From: Parascedosporium putredinis
Lineage: Eukaryota > Ascomycota > Sordariomycetes > Microascales > Microascaceae
Length of the DNA stretch: 64,000 nt
Direction: 5' to 3'
NCBI GenBank assembly: GCA_949357655.1
Contig: CASHTG010000012.1
Span: 1,178,001 to 1,242,000 of the forward strand
Of this stretch, positions 48,501-59,213 are shown piece after piece. The notes under the pieces were generated by a model, which worked only from the letters and a program-made list of their open reading frames with translations, did no database searches and was not told the DNA's origin. Made by a program: the position numbers and the translations under genes. Position 1 is the first letter of the stretch, and each line of letters starts with the position of its first letter.

Positions 48501-49006
48501 CCGACCTGCTACATCGCGCCGGTCAAACGAGCAGGACCGTCGCTTCGAGATGCCTCGCATGCCCCATCTGTTGCACCGGCGTTGAGAACTATATATGTAG
48601 CGACAACGTAGCGAATCCCCTTCTCTCATGAACGCACCTGCACCACCGTCGTTGCATCCAACCCCCTTAACTCAACGGTGAACGTCATCCACGCATTTAC
48701 TGGCCGTTGTATATCAAGTTCCGTGGACGTATCAGCATCCGAGCCCGTGTAGAACGACACCCAGGCCCCCGGCCATTCACACACGCACGCGGCCCAGCCC
48801 ATTTCGACATACCCGACCGCCGACCACACCGCTTCGCCCCGCTTACCCCTTCTATACTAATCTCGTACCCACCCCCTCTACGCCATGGTTTCCGCCATAT
48901 CTCCTCTTATCCCACAATCCTCCCCTACCGCTTAGCAAACCTCGCCAACCTCGCCCTCGGCCACGCTATATCACCAAGCTGGGCGCACCCGCCGGCAAAG
49001 CCCGTC
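45517..49006. other. 3.5-kb intergenic region, divergent promoters
   Basis: The two flanking genes are transcribed outward. The region holds one short minus-strand frame with coding-like codon use (46288-46503), listed separately. It also holds a TG-rich microsatellite at about 47430-47465. A 180-codon plus-strand frame at 47650-48192 has no recognisable feature and is not called. Confidence 0.45.
46288..46503 (-). CDS. Candidate small hypothetical protein (uncertain)
   Basis: I do not recognise this frame. It reads from within MEADADQEQACYGCSVAKQ through PRLNPVGTSIVGGSTINGS to NRKLTLITI and a stop at 46288. Third codon positions favour G/C as in the real genes nearby, a CxxC pair is present, and a TTTTAG directly before the Met-Glu-Ala-Asp start looks like an intron acceptor, so an upstream exon may exist. 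Against it: short length, no family match and no clear donor or promoter. Confidence 0.3.
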   Translation of the reverse strand: MCSILVEMEADADQEQACYGCSVAKQSALPRLNPVGTSIVGGSTINGSISAGAKQPTVAMLSNRKLTLITI

Positions 49007-50472
49007 ATGGCCGATTCACCTAGTCTCCTCTCCCGCGCACTCCAAACGCCCGCCGGGGTCTACACGGCTCGCCAGCTCGTGACTAGCACCACCACCCTCC
49101 TCGATGTCGTCCTCGCCCACCTCGACCGCGACCCCGCGGGCTCCCCTCAGACGCCCAGTCTGTATTAATCGACGGACTAGCCGCCTCCCTCTCCACGACT
49201 GGCCGGGAATCGGTGCTACCGCTTTCCCCATCCCCACGGGATACCGCCCGCGGCGAGATCGCCGATCAGGCCCGCCGCATTGCCAATCTCATTGTCAAGT
49301 ATGTGCGCGAGAGCGTCAATCCCGCGCGACTCTCGGCCGCGCTGAGCCGCGAGCCGCTCCGGATTCGTAGCCCCTGCGAGGGCCACCTCTGGACGCCCGC
49401 CGCCGCCGCTCTTCTTCTCGGCCCCCGCAGCGACGCGAAGCTGATGGAACTCTACAACGAGTGGCTCCACCGCATGATACTCCTGAGAGACAGCCTCCTT
49501 CCCTTTGAAAATTTTGAAGAGGTCCCGCTCGTCGTGCTAGAAGGTTCCACGCGGGGCCTCCGGGAGGTCGAGGAGCCCCGCAAACTCTTTCTCGTGCACT
49601 GCCTCACCGGCGCCATCCAGCACGCCGCCATCGTCGACCTAGCCAAGGTTTTCACCGCATCAACTCTTCCGCGCGGGGGTACGGCTTTCAATTCCGCCAG
49701 GGCCTCGTCCTGCCCGCGTTTCTCTCCGGTTCCAAATCGCTCCATTTGCTCCGCTACCACCCCGCTCGTTTCTACCAGGGCGAAGAGGAGGTCCTCTTCG
49801 ACTACGAGCACAACGAGTACGTGGATGCTCCGCGCACGGAGCTCACACCTGCCGAGAGCAGCCCCTCCCCTCCTCTCGGTCGGTGGGACTTTGCCTCGCT
49901 TTTGGCGGCTGCCGACCCCCGCGTGTCCGAGTCCGAGCTCGCCATCGACGAGGTGGGCGATAGTCTCCGTCGAGTCGTTCGGCTACGGCTAACCCTCGAA
50001 TCCGGGATATGCGTTTCCGTCGATTTGGGCCAGATCGCTCGCGGTCGACGGTATGCTTACGAGATTCGGCCCAACCTATCGCTGGACGATTCGCTTTCTA
50101 CGGTTGTCGCATCTACCCCCTCCCCAGCCTCGCCTTCCGCATTTATACACAGCACCGTAGATATTCTTGCTCGGCCAGGCTTGGTGATCTCCCCCGGGCC
50201 AAAGATGGCCAAGAAAACGCCATCCACATAATTCCAACGATGGATCCTGTCCTGAGGCTTGCCCTCTTGGGAAGCTATATCCCGAAAACGTAATTCTCCT
50301 GAGGGAGAATGACAATGTCCAGGCGCTGCAAAAGGTCGGCAAGGGGTTCGCGGACCGGTTTGTGATACTAGATACAACCCTCGACAGGTCTCTGTGTGAG
50401 AGAGGGGCAGCGTGGATGTCAACAATGGGCAAACTACACAATACATCCATAGATGTACGTGTACCGTGGTAG
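49007..50472 (+). CDS. Unrecognised protein of about 489 residues, four frame breaks
   Basis: I cannot assign a family. The start MADSPSLLSRALQTPAG at 49007 is followed by a helical N-terminal half (ARRIANLIVKYVRESVNPA, WTPAAAALLLGPRSDAKLMELYNEW). The C-terminal half is rich in strands and aromatic residues, including SGSKSLHLLRYHPARFYQG, an ARGRRYAYEIRP block, YPLPSLAFRIYTQHRR and the closing LLGKLYPENVILLREND. Breaks, each one base missing, are at 49143-49146, 49650-49653, 50095-50097 and 50268-50270. With them the frame is continuous to TAG 50470-50472 and 1470 nt long. The steady codon bias across all five segments, and the fact that each break sits in a homopolymer, support one real gene. 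No signal peptide or TM segment is obvious, so a cytosolic or nuclear protein is likely. It is convergent with the Zn2Cys6 regulator gene. Confidence 0.7.
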
Positions 50473-50892
50473 TCGCTAGTCGTGGCCGTGGCGGTTTCGC
50501 CCGAAAACAGTGTGTTCGTCCGCAAAAAATGGATGTCTTAAGTAACGGTAGTCGCAAGATGTCCCCAATTCTTGCTTAGCTGTTTCATTACTCATTTCAG
50601 CGTTACGGAAAATCATACTCTAGGCATATCCCAGCTTTAGCAACCTGGTCACCGAATCTCATCCATCCAATGCATCCATCCAAACCAAACTATAGGCAGT
50701 GAATCGCAGAAAACGCTCCACGCTCACCCTAAACCGACGGAATCATTCGAAGCTCTGCGTCCTTGTGCAGTTGATGCATCCTTCAGTCTGAGAGATTGTC
50801 GCGACGAATAAAGGCAAAGAAGAAGAAAAAGACAAAGGAAAAAAAAACGACAAGTGCAGTTGACGACAGTGGCTGGTGGTTACGACCTTCCT
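50473..50892. other. Intergenic 3' region between convergent genes
   Basis: About 420 bp between two stop codons, with no gene. An A-rich stretch at 50815-50850 lies downstream of the regulator gene on the minus strand. Confidence 0.5.
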
Positions 50893-52977
50893 CTACTCTT
50901 CCGCAAGAGGGGAACGGATCGTGGATATTATGAGCTTCGTAAACTCGTCAAATTCGTCAAATGAAATTCCCCAGACGCCGCCTGATGACCCCGCGCCGCC
51001 TTGGCCATCACTTGATATTCGAGTCAGAACTTGCTGCACGGTAGGCCTGCTTCGGGGCCCATTATTCGTATTGAGCTGGGCCTTGGCTAAAAGCCACTCA
51101 TCCCGGCTGGAAGCATTCCACAAGGAATCCGGAGCGGGCAGCGTCATGTTTCTGATGAGGTTATCGTCGAGGGGCTCAAAGTAATACGCATCTTGTCGCT
51201 GCGTCTTGCAAGATAGTGTATTTATGGTATTCGCCAGGAATAGAGTCCGCCGAATTGTCTCGTTGACGATCCACTTCCTCCAGTTTACTTCTTCGCTGTC
51301 GCCCGTAATGTTGGAGCGCACGTACTCTTGGATGAGGCGTCGGGTCATCTACACAAACCCCTCAAGGTTAGTGCTCCCAATTTTGAGTTACAAAGGTGCA
51401 GAACAATGGTCGATATATCCATTACCTTGAGGAAGAACCCATTTTGTAACTCCGTAAGGCGGACCTGCTCCGGACTATTGCTGGCAAAGAAGCCAAGTAT
51501 CTGGTATACGCACATCGCATGTACCACGGCTACCATGTCTCCATCTGAGCCGGACCATTTGTGCTGAGGGATAAGTAGAGAAGAAGTGAGCCGAATACTC
51601 TCACTTTCACAACCAAGAGAGGCGGAATTCGCCGGGGGTGAGGGCCACTTACAAACTCCTTCACGAGGGCGCCGCTCTCCTCATTCAGTAACGTGTAGAC
51701 GTAATTTTTGCTTGTAGGAACAGATGAGTAGAACGCGCCAATGCAGCAAAAGGCTTTGGCCAACGGCTCCGGTACATCCCCGGTAGAGCAGCGATATAGT
51801 TCGTGATGGACAAAGGGCGGGTAGTTTCCCGGCTGCACCATGATTCTCGGATAGCTCGAGATGATGCGGACAAGATCATCGTCGGAATAGAGTTTAGGAA
51901 AGCGATGTGTGACGGAGCGAGGCACCTCGTCATGCCTGCCCCGGAGCGTCAGAGTCGCCCGGTTGACGGCATCGTGGAGTGTGGAACCATCCGGTTCGTT
52001 ACTTCGCACTCCCGTACCTCCAAGGCTAGGATCAATGTTGGCCATGTCTAAACCTAGAGTCATGTTATCTTGGGACATCCCCGCATGCAGAAGGCTTTCC
52101 ATGGAGCCTTGCTCAGGCTGCAAAGCCGGCGTGATGCGATTTCTCGACAAAACGCCCAGAGAACCAAGAAGATCAAAGTTCAATTCGTCACTTGGGAGAC
52201 CGGACATTGAAGGATTGGGATTGTTATTGATCGCTCCGGCCGGCCTACAGCCGTCCGGTGTCATTACCGCGCCGCCTCTTGACGCCCACGGGCCGCTCGC
52301 CTGCCATAACTGGGGGCCGTGTCGCTATTTTCGCTCTCAGGCGCGTCAAAGGGATAAAGGTCCGCCTCAGCCAACCCGGGCTCATGTCCGCGTCTCTAAA
52401 CATGCCACCGGCGAGGTCGTCTGGGCGTTCCTGGGCCGAAGCAGCTTGGTTGATGGGCCAATTCCCTAGATCAAGACCTAGAGATGGATGCAACATATCG
52501 GTAGGCTGATGGGGCGGGAGCCCAATCATCGCGGAGGGCTGCTGCCGCGGTGATCGTGAAATCCTCTAATGGCATCGTCAAGGTCCAGGGGAGAGTCTCC
52601 AGATGTAGTAGTTCCTTCGCCACCGCTCATGCGGCTGTCGTGTGCAGAGTTTCGGAACGGGCTCCGCTCTTGGGGATGGCTACTCGGGCCCGCCTGCGGT
52701 GCTTGAGGGTCATTCCTATCACCGGTGGCGGCGGACGCAGTAGTCGAGACATACTGACATCTTTTGTTCCTATTTATGCACCGAGAGCAAGAAGGTGTGC
52801 CCAGATCACAACCGAGCTTCGAGGTGGCACAGGGAACACAAGACTTTGCTTAGAAGTCTTTTGCCGGCTGGCAGCTTGTATGCACCGACGCTGGTGTTTG
52901 TCCCTATATTCTTCTGTTGACGCAGGACAGGGCCACAAAAAACACCGGCCATCAAGGTTAGCTCTCGCAAGCAACAT
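50893..52977 (-). CDS. Zn2Cys6 fungal transcription factor, three exons, four frame breaks
   Basis: Probable sequence-specific regulator. The binuclear zinc cluster near residues 47-75 reads CVPCATSKLGCDLGT followed by SCSRCINRNKRC, with the canonical spacing C-x2-C-x6-C-x6-C-x2-C-x6-C. Then come a Ser/Gln/Pro-rich linker, an acidic stretch, and the fungal-specific middle homology region (SYPRIMVQPGNYPPFVHHELY, AFCCIGAFYSS, WRKWIVNETIRRTLFLANTIN). Exons: 52977-51653, 51563-51426 and 51348-50893, with introns 51652-51564 (GTAAGT...CAG) and 51425-51349 (GTAAT...TAG). One base is missing at about 52846-52848, 52546-52549, 52375-52380 and 52311-52315. Corrected length is 640 residues in three phase-0 exons. 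The N-terminal 45 residues before the cluster are unconvincing, so the true start may differ. The target genes are unknown. Confidence 0.82.
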
Positions 52978-55900
52978 TGCCTATGCACATAACAGGAAGC
53001 ACACACCCCCTTCCACACCCCTTCCATGGTGTCCCGCCCCGTCCACCCTCCCCTCCTTCTGGCATGGCATTCCAGAAGAGGTGCCCCCGGCTAAGCTGCG
53101 GACGGGATCGCTCCGGGCCCACCCAATTGCCGGAGTGGCAGCAGCAGGAGAAGGAAGGGCAAGCAGGAAAGAAAGGGGAAGAGGGAGGAAGGGAAGGCCG
53201 AGGCTGGTCGAGGCGGTACTTCCGCTTGCATGTTACACCCGGCAGAACGGCATCGGCCCGCCAAGAGGGAAAGGATTTTCATAAGACCCAGACCAGACCA
53301 GACTTACTTTGTGCGAATTCCTTGGGACAGTTTCCACAGCGCCACGGACCCTGTCGCGCGCTATCTCGCTTCTTACGAGACCCCGAAGGTCCTCCAGTCG
53401 AGCTGTCGGAGCCGAAGCAGCCACCTGCATGGCTATGCGGTGGAGCTTTGACGAGTACCGATAATCGAAAAGCAACTGATAAGACGCGGATACACCAAAG
53501 GCTTGGGGATGTCTGGGTGTCGACTCAAGTACAATGTACATTCAGAGGTAGACTGAAGAGGAAGAAGGGGAGGGGGGAGTGATCGAGGTGAGATAGAGAG
53601 TCACGGGCAACAGACAATCTCGAGCTCAACAGACATCCATGGATGTGGGAGTCGGAGGGAAGGCAACGGCAATGCAAGGTATAATAGTGAGTTGTGACTG
53701 GGACACCGTCCCATCCAGGAGATAAGACCACGGGCTCCAGCTGCTGGACCTCCTCGCTTTGTCTAAGACGCCACAGAGCCTAGAATGATGCACTGATGGC
53801 AAAAGGTGACCAGGGGACGGGGTAGAGCCAGCAGGAGGATGGGAGGGAGTGGGAGTAACGGCCGGGGTGGTATAAGAGGAGGGCAGACCCGACCCAGACG
53901 TCAAGGTAAAAGGTAGAGGGGGAGACGGGTCCAGGGCGATGGGAAAAGTGGAAACAATAGAAAATTAGAACAGTCGGGAGTTTCCAAAGGTCCAGGATCA
54001 CGCGGCGGCACACGGGCAAGCACGGCGACCGGCGATACCCCTTATTGTGGATTGTATGGGTTAAGGCCATGGCCATGGCAGCCCTCCCACCATGTCTCTG
54101 CGCCCCCGCCTCCACCTCCGCCCGAGACTTGCGTGTACGTACATTGAAGGCGCCGACAATCAGGGGCAAAGTATGGGGGAAAAGGTTGGGGTGGGCTAAG
54201 CAAACAAAGAGAAAGCTCGATGCGTCTTGCGTTTTACGTACATGCAAGAGCTGGACCTGGAATGGAGCCTTGTCACTGGCTTTTGACGGATGGCGCAATT
54301 GGCTTCGTTGGACAGCCGTGACCCACGGCCCCGGATCGGGTACCCTTTCAATTACCAAGAACGGCGTGGACGTGATCTCGCAATTCTGGATGTGGATATC
54401 ATCATCAGTGACCAGTCCGAGCGGAGTAATCCGGATGCGAATTCTGCTTGCATAAACGCGATAGTTGCATATCGTCCCGCTTTGTGCCTCTTTCTATCGG
54501 GGCTACCGCTAAACGCCGTCGTCTGTCCTCGTGCCTGCCATCCAACTCCGATCTGGAGCCAGGCCCTAGAAGCCCAGTCTCTTGGACACGGAAAAAAACA
54601 CAAAGCAGAGGGCTTTCATGAAGACCGTGGGGCAGTTGACGTGGCGAGACTTTGGCTTCGAGATCCACGACTTTGGCTCGGGCTCCAGCTACGAACGACG
54701 AGGCCTATTGCCAAACAGAAGAAACCTTGGACTAACACCGCACACCAACTCCAGTTCTTCCCTGCCCAGCCCTAACAAACAGCACCAACGCCAGCCATCC
54801 ATCGCTCTGGCGGCGTAAACGTCTTAGAAGAGTCCCGAAGAAGCGTCTTTTCTCTCTCCTTCTGCCATCTCTCTGTTGGAGCTTTTGATCTATGCGACGG
54901 GATACAGAGCGAATAACATTTTCGAAGACGAGCGCGTTTGGTTCCCTATTCTCTACTCTTCTCGACTATTTCTAGTGCACAATGGGGTCCTCTCCCGTTG
55001 CTCTCGATTGATAATAGCCACATATCTTGGACAACTGGTTTCTATGACGTTATTCGCCGCTTTAGCCAACTTTGTAGCGAGAAAGCGAGGCAAGAGCGGG
55101 CGGTTAGCAGATGGCCTAGAGAGAATGTCTTCGCTTGCGCTACAGGCCTGCCTTGGGAGCCGATGCACAAGCCCGGCCATGGCAGTAGCTCAGGGAAGAT
55201 GCCGTCTTGGAAGATTACAATATCGTGTGAGGTTGGCGAATCAAGCGGCTAAACGAAAACCTAAACGCACGTAGATTGATTCCTGGCCCCCTTTGGATCT
55301 AGAGTGGCTTTCCCAAGAATCACCAGGATTCTAGGCCGAAGCACGTCAGCGCGGCTAGTGACGTCGGAGAGGCAGCTTTTCCCAGCTCTAATGATAAGGA
55401 ATGCCGAGCTCAAAGTGATGTCGTAGATATCAAGCGTCAGTAGCATTACTTGCTTTTCGTTTTTTGAAAGGTGACTGGCTCTCTGAAACTATTCCCGAAT
55501 CCTTCGCTGAGATAGGGATTTACTCATATGGCATAATAATTTCGTTACAGTCGCAAAGGCAAGACCCCGCAAAGCCTACTTCTTAGCCGTGACTCAAGGC
55601 CGTCGGATGGACGGACTCCATGAACATCGAGCTAGCTTTAGACACAGGCTTAGCCCGTTCAGGCCGTGATGCCCGACTGTCGTCGAGTCGAGCATAACCT
55701 ACCGCCGCACGCAATCCCCGCTTGGATGGGGTCGCAAGCAAAAGCATCCGTGGATAGACTAGGCCCTACCACCGCGAAAGCGAGTAATAGTATTCCGAAT
55801 TATCGCCTTGGCTGTATTGGCCTTGCTCATTACCAAGCAGCGCTTGTTAGGCACGGATAGCTAAAATTCCGCTGCTTGACAAACCTCGGCGTCGAGATGC

Positions 55901-58900
55901 TGGTTCGAGGACAAGTGATGCCCTTCAGCTTTGGCTGCCCCTGGATTCACTATCTCAAAGTCAACTCAAAGTAATGGACGTCTTTCGAGTCTGTCGCTTG
56001 ATGAGATTGTGAGCCACCTTTCTGTGCTTGGCGCTGGGTTCGTCTTCGCCTTCATCCCGGAGGAGAATGCAGCCAAGAGACTGCAGAAGTCAGACAGAGC
56101 TAGACTAAACAGATGCCTCGAATCCGCGGCTGCCCGTGAAGCGGTAGATATTGTGATTCTACAGTGATGTTTCTTATTTTATTATCCGTAAATCAACGCC
56201 CATAGCCCAGTGCAAATGGGTAGCCCTTCCCGCCCTGCTCTCCAAGCGGTCGTGCGTCTAGCTCTGCCTTGTCAGCTCCGCGGCACTCACCTTGCCCATC
56301 TGAAACTCCAAAGGCGATAAAGAGGGGGTTCTGTAGAAGAGTTGACCCAAGGATCGTGTAATATTAAGGGAAGTAGGTTTGCCTCTACGAGCGCCCTGCC
56401 CTATTTCATTATTGGGTTGGCACAACAGCGTCTCGGTGGGCATTCTCGTCACCGCTTGCCGGCGGGAAATCTCTTCCAACGCTACCAACCCTCGGACATC
56501 GCTCCTCACTTTCTACTTACCATCAACCTTGAACGGTCGCCTCCTGTACTCCGCCATCTACGAGCCTAGGACGCTGGCCTGTAAAGTGTTTTGCGAGATG
56601 ATACGAGTCCTTACGTCTGATCCGCGCCCCTCTAGAAGTTCGATGGCCCACGCAATGCCGAAACTCGCCCACGTCTCGCCCAGAGGAATGGAGGCACCAT
56701 CTACGAAACGAAAGTCCCTCGTTCCTAGCATCCCCCGAGCACGTACACACATGATCTCAAGTTCTTGACCTCCCGAAGCGAACCCACGAGCTACGAGATT
56801 ACCCGAAAACGATTTCCCAACAGCCAAGCAAAGACTTCTTCCAGAAAAGGAAACCATCGAAACCTACCGACACTTCCATGAAACCATCAGGCCGCGCTCC
56901 CTTTACGAGGCAGTGCGTAGGTACACTTCCTTGTAGGGGGCCGCAGGTCCTCGACGAAGGCCATCCTGCCCCGTGGACAACGCCTCTTCTCCTTGATGAC
57001 CCAACCCAGACGCCCGAGAGCCTGCGAGGTCCTTACGACTTGGCTCGTCACTCCCCGAGATCCTCTAGCCCCCACACCATCCCCGCTCACGGCAAGCATC
57101 CCGACCTTGGGCTGCGCTCTGAGTAGGAATGAGGGACTTGACATCCTGCCAGATAGCTTTGATGGGTGACACTGGATCCAAGCCCCCAATCGCCCGAGTA
57201 CTTTGGGTAATCACATCAACGTTGACGATAATGGTTGAGGATAAGCAAGGTCCAGATGAGCAGCACCATCACCCTCTGCAGCCGGTTCGAAATACGATTC
57301 TTCCTAGTTCTCTTTTGACACAACCAGCGAATCGAATCTCTCCCTCGGGCTCATCCGTGTCGGCCGGTAATCGAGATAACGTACCATGCGGAAACCTATG
57401 AGGGTAGGCTTGGTACTTTATCACGGCCATCTAAGAATAAACGACAGCGGGCGAGTTGGAAAAGAGGATCCTCTGTATCAATTTCTCAACTCATTACAAG
57501 TCAGCAGAAGGAGATCCCGCTCGATACGTGAAAGAGGGGAAACAAGCCCAGGTTGTTGGTGCTAGAGGAGAAGAGGAGGACAATCAGAGAGATCTCATAA
57601 TGCGACCAAGGTAGGCGTCCCAAGTCTACTCCATCACAGGTGAGTGTCTTTGTACGAACTATACGTGAATGATAAGAAGTCTTCTAGAAGGGAATTGAAC
57701 TTGGAGGCTTTACTAAGAATATGAAGGCTTCTAGAAGTTTACGCACTCTAGTATCTCTCTGAATTACTTGGGTCGAGCCCACCTCGATAAAAGACTAACT
57801 ACGGAGAAAGCGAGTTTCATCCCCTAGATATCTGAGAAGGAGGATGTCGTCGAATCATGGACTAGGCAACGTCAAAATCGACCTCTTAGATGCTCAACAT
57901 GACCCTCCGCCTGCCACATTCTGTGTAACTCGACTCCCGCGCCATGTGCCAGTACTCTAGTCCGTTTGAAGCAACCCCGTTTCCACATGCTTCTCCTCTT
58001 CATCCTTTGCCCGATGAACGAATCTTGTTCAATTCGTTAGGTTGGAGCTTTCCTTCCACCTATATAGTGTCCTCTAAGTGTCTTCTCAGGTCGAAGAGGG
58101 GCGCCAAGGGTGTTGGGCTGAAAACAACCGGTGCATCAGTTGCTGGCGGATGGACCTGAACTGATTTCCCTCGGTGCGCAAACTAAATAACGAATGAGAT
58201 TTTCTTTCAATCTACCGACGCCGATTCTTGCGGGAAGAAACTGAAGGATCATCACAAGTACCGGTTCTTTATTTGACTGGCCTTCAAAAAGGCCTAACCC
58301 CCAAGCAGTTACCTCGCAGTACTTTTGGGCATCGGAGAACATCAACTCCGACGACGGCCCGGTGCCTGCACTCGGGAGAAACTCAAGCCACATCCTTGGT
58401 GGTGTAAAGCCGGTCGCGAGGGCTCCGGCATCATGCAAGCAAGGAGGGAGGGACCGGTGGCCTGGCAACTCCGATCCGGGGCATCTCGGACTTTGTGGGC
58501 CATTCGGAGTTGGTACGGCGGCCTTAGCTACTGGGCAGCATTTCTCTTGCCTTTGATCTGTGGTATGCAGATTCGCGCAATACAGGAATCTAAAACCTTG
58601 TTGACAACCTTTGAGCATCAGGGATGCCAAGATGGTCCAGGCCCGGCATCATCAAGTCCGCAAAGGTGGGCCCCACGAACCCCGAGTTACCAGGGTCGGG
58701 GCGGATGGAAATGTACGAGAAGAAAGCCCTCCGACTGGTCTATCGACGGGGTGTCTTCAGAATCATACAGGCACATACTCTTTGGGCAATAGCTTACTTC
58801 ATACGAACCCTAGTAGCCATCCACATACCCTCTCTGCTCAGGATAGAAACCAGGCAACTCTCGGTCCTTGGTCTACACCTGATATCGCTATCGGATGGCG

Positions 58901-59213
58901 TGCTGTCAAGGGCTCAGATGAGGGCAGGTCCGACTTCGCGCAGCAGCCGCGAACTCCCTTACGTTCGTTGAGACGGGTTAGGGTTAGGGCGGAGAATGGC
59001 CTGTTCTATGATAGCTTTTGAAAGAGGATAAATACAACAAAGATCGCCGGTATGCTTGGCTACCCAGAAAGGTTTCTGGAGATGGACCATCGGCTTATTT
59101 GATATTCCGCTCGTCTTAAGCTGAATTTGATCCAAGCTCTTAGAAGGAAAGGAAGAAGAAGACATCAAAGATTCTCGTGCCCGTCCATACTAACAACAGC
59201 AACCCTATCCACC
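52978..59213. other. 6.2-kb gene-poor region
   Basis: No frame shows family similarity on either strand. Short frames with partly coding-like composition occur at 55931-56167 (plus), 56558-56857 (minus) and 58136-58630 (minus), but none has a start, splice structure or motif I can defend. The first few hundred bases should contain the promoter of the Zn2Cys6 gene and the last few hundred that of the sugar transporter. A short telomere-like motif lies at 58975-58989. Confidence 0.45.
58975..58989 (+). repeat. Interstitial telomere-like motif (2.5 units of TTAGGG)
   Basis: GGGTTAGGGTTAGGG occurs about 225 bp upstream of the transporter ATG. It equals the fungal telomere unit, but such short copies also serve as binding sites for Myb/TBF1-type proteins in promoters. 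Confidence 0.6.

Noticed and set aside
56558..56857. Minus-strand frame with a segment like the C-terminus of GMC oxidoreductases (GTRDFRFVDGASIPLG)
   Set aside because: Only about 25 residues resemble the family, and I could find no FAD-binding N-terminus or other family block in the flanking sequence, even allowing frame breaks.
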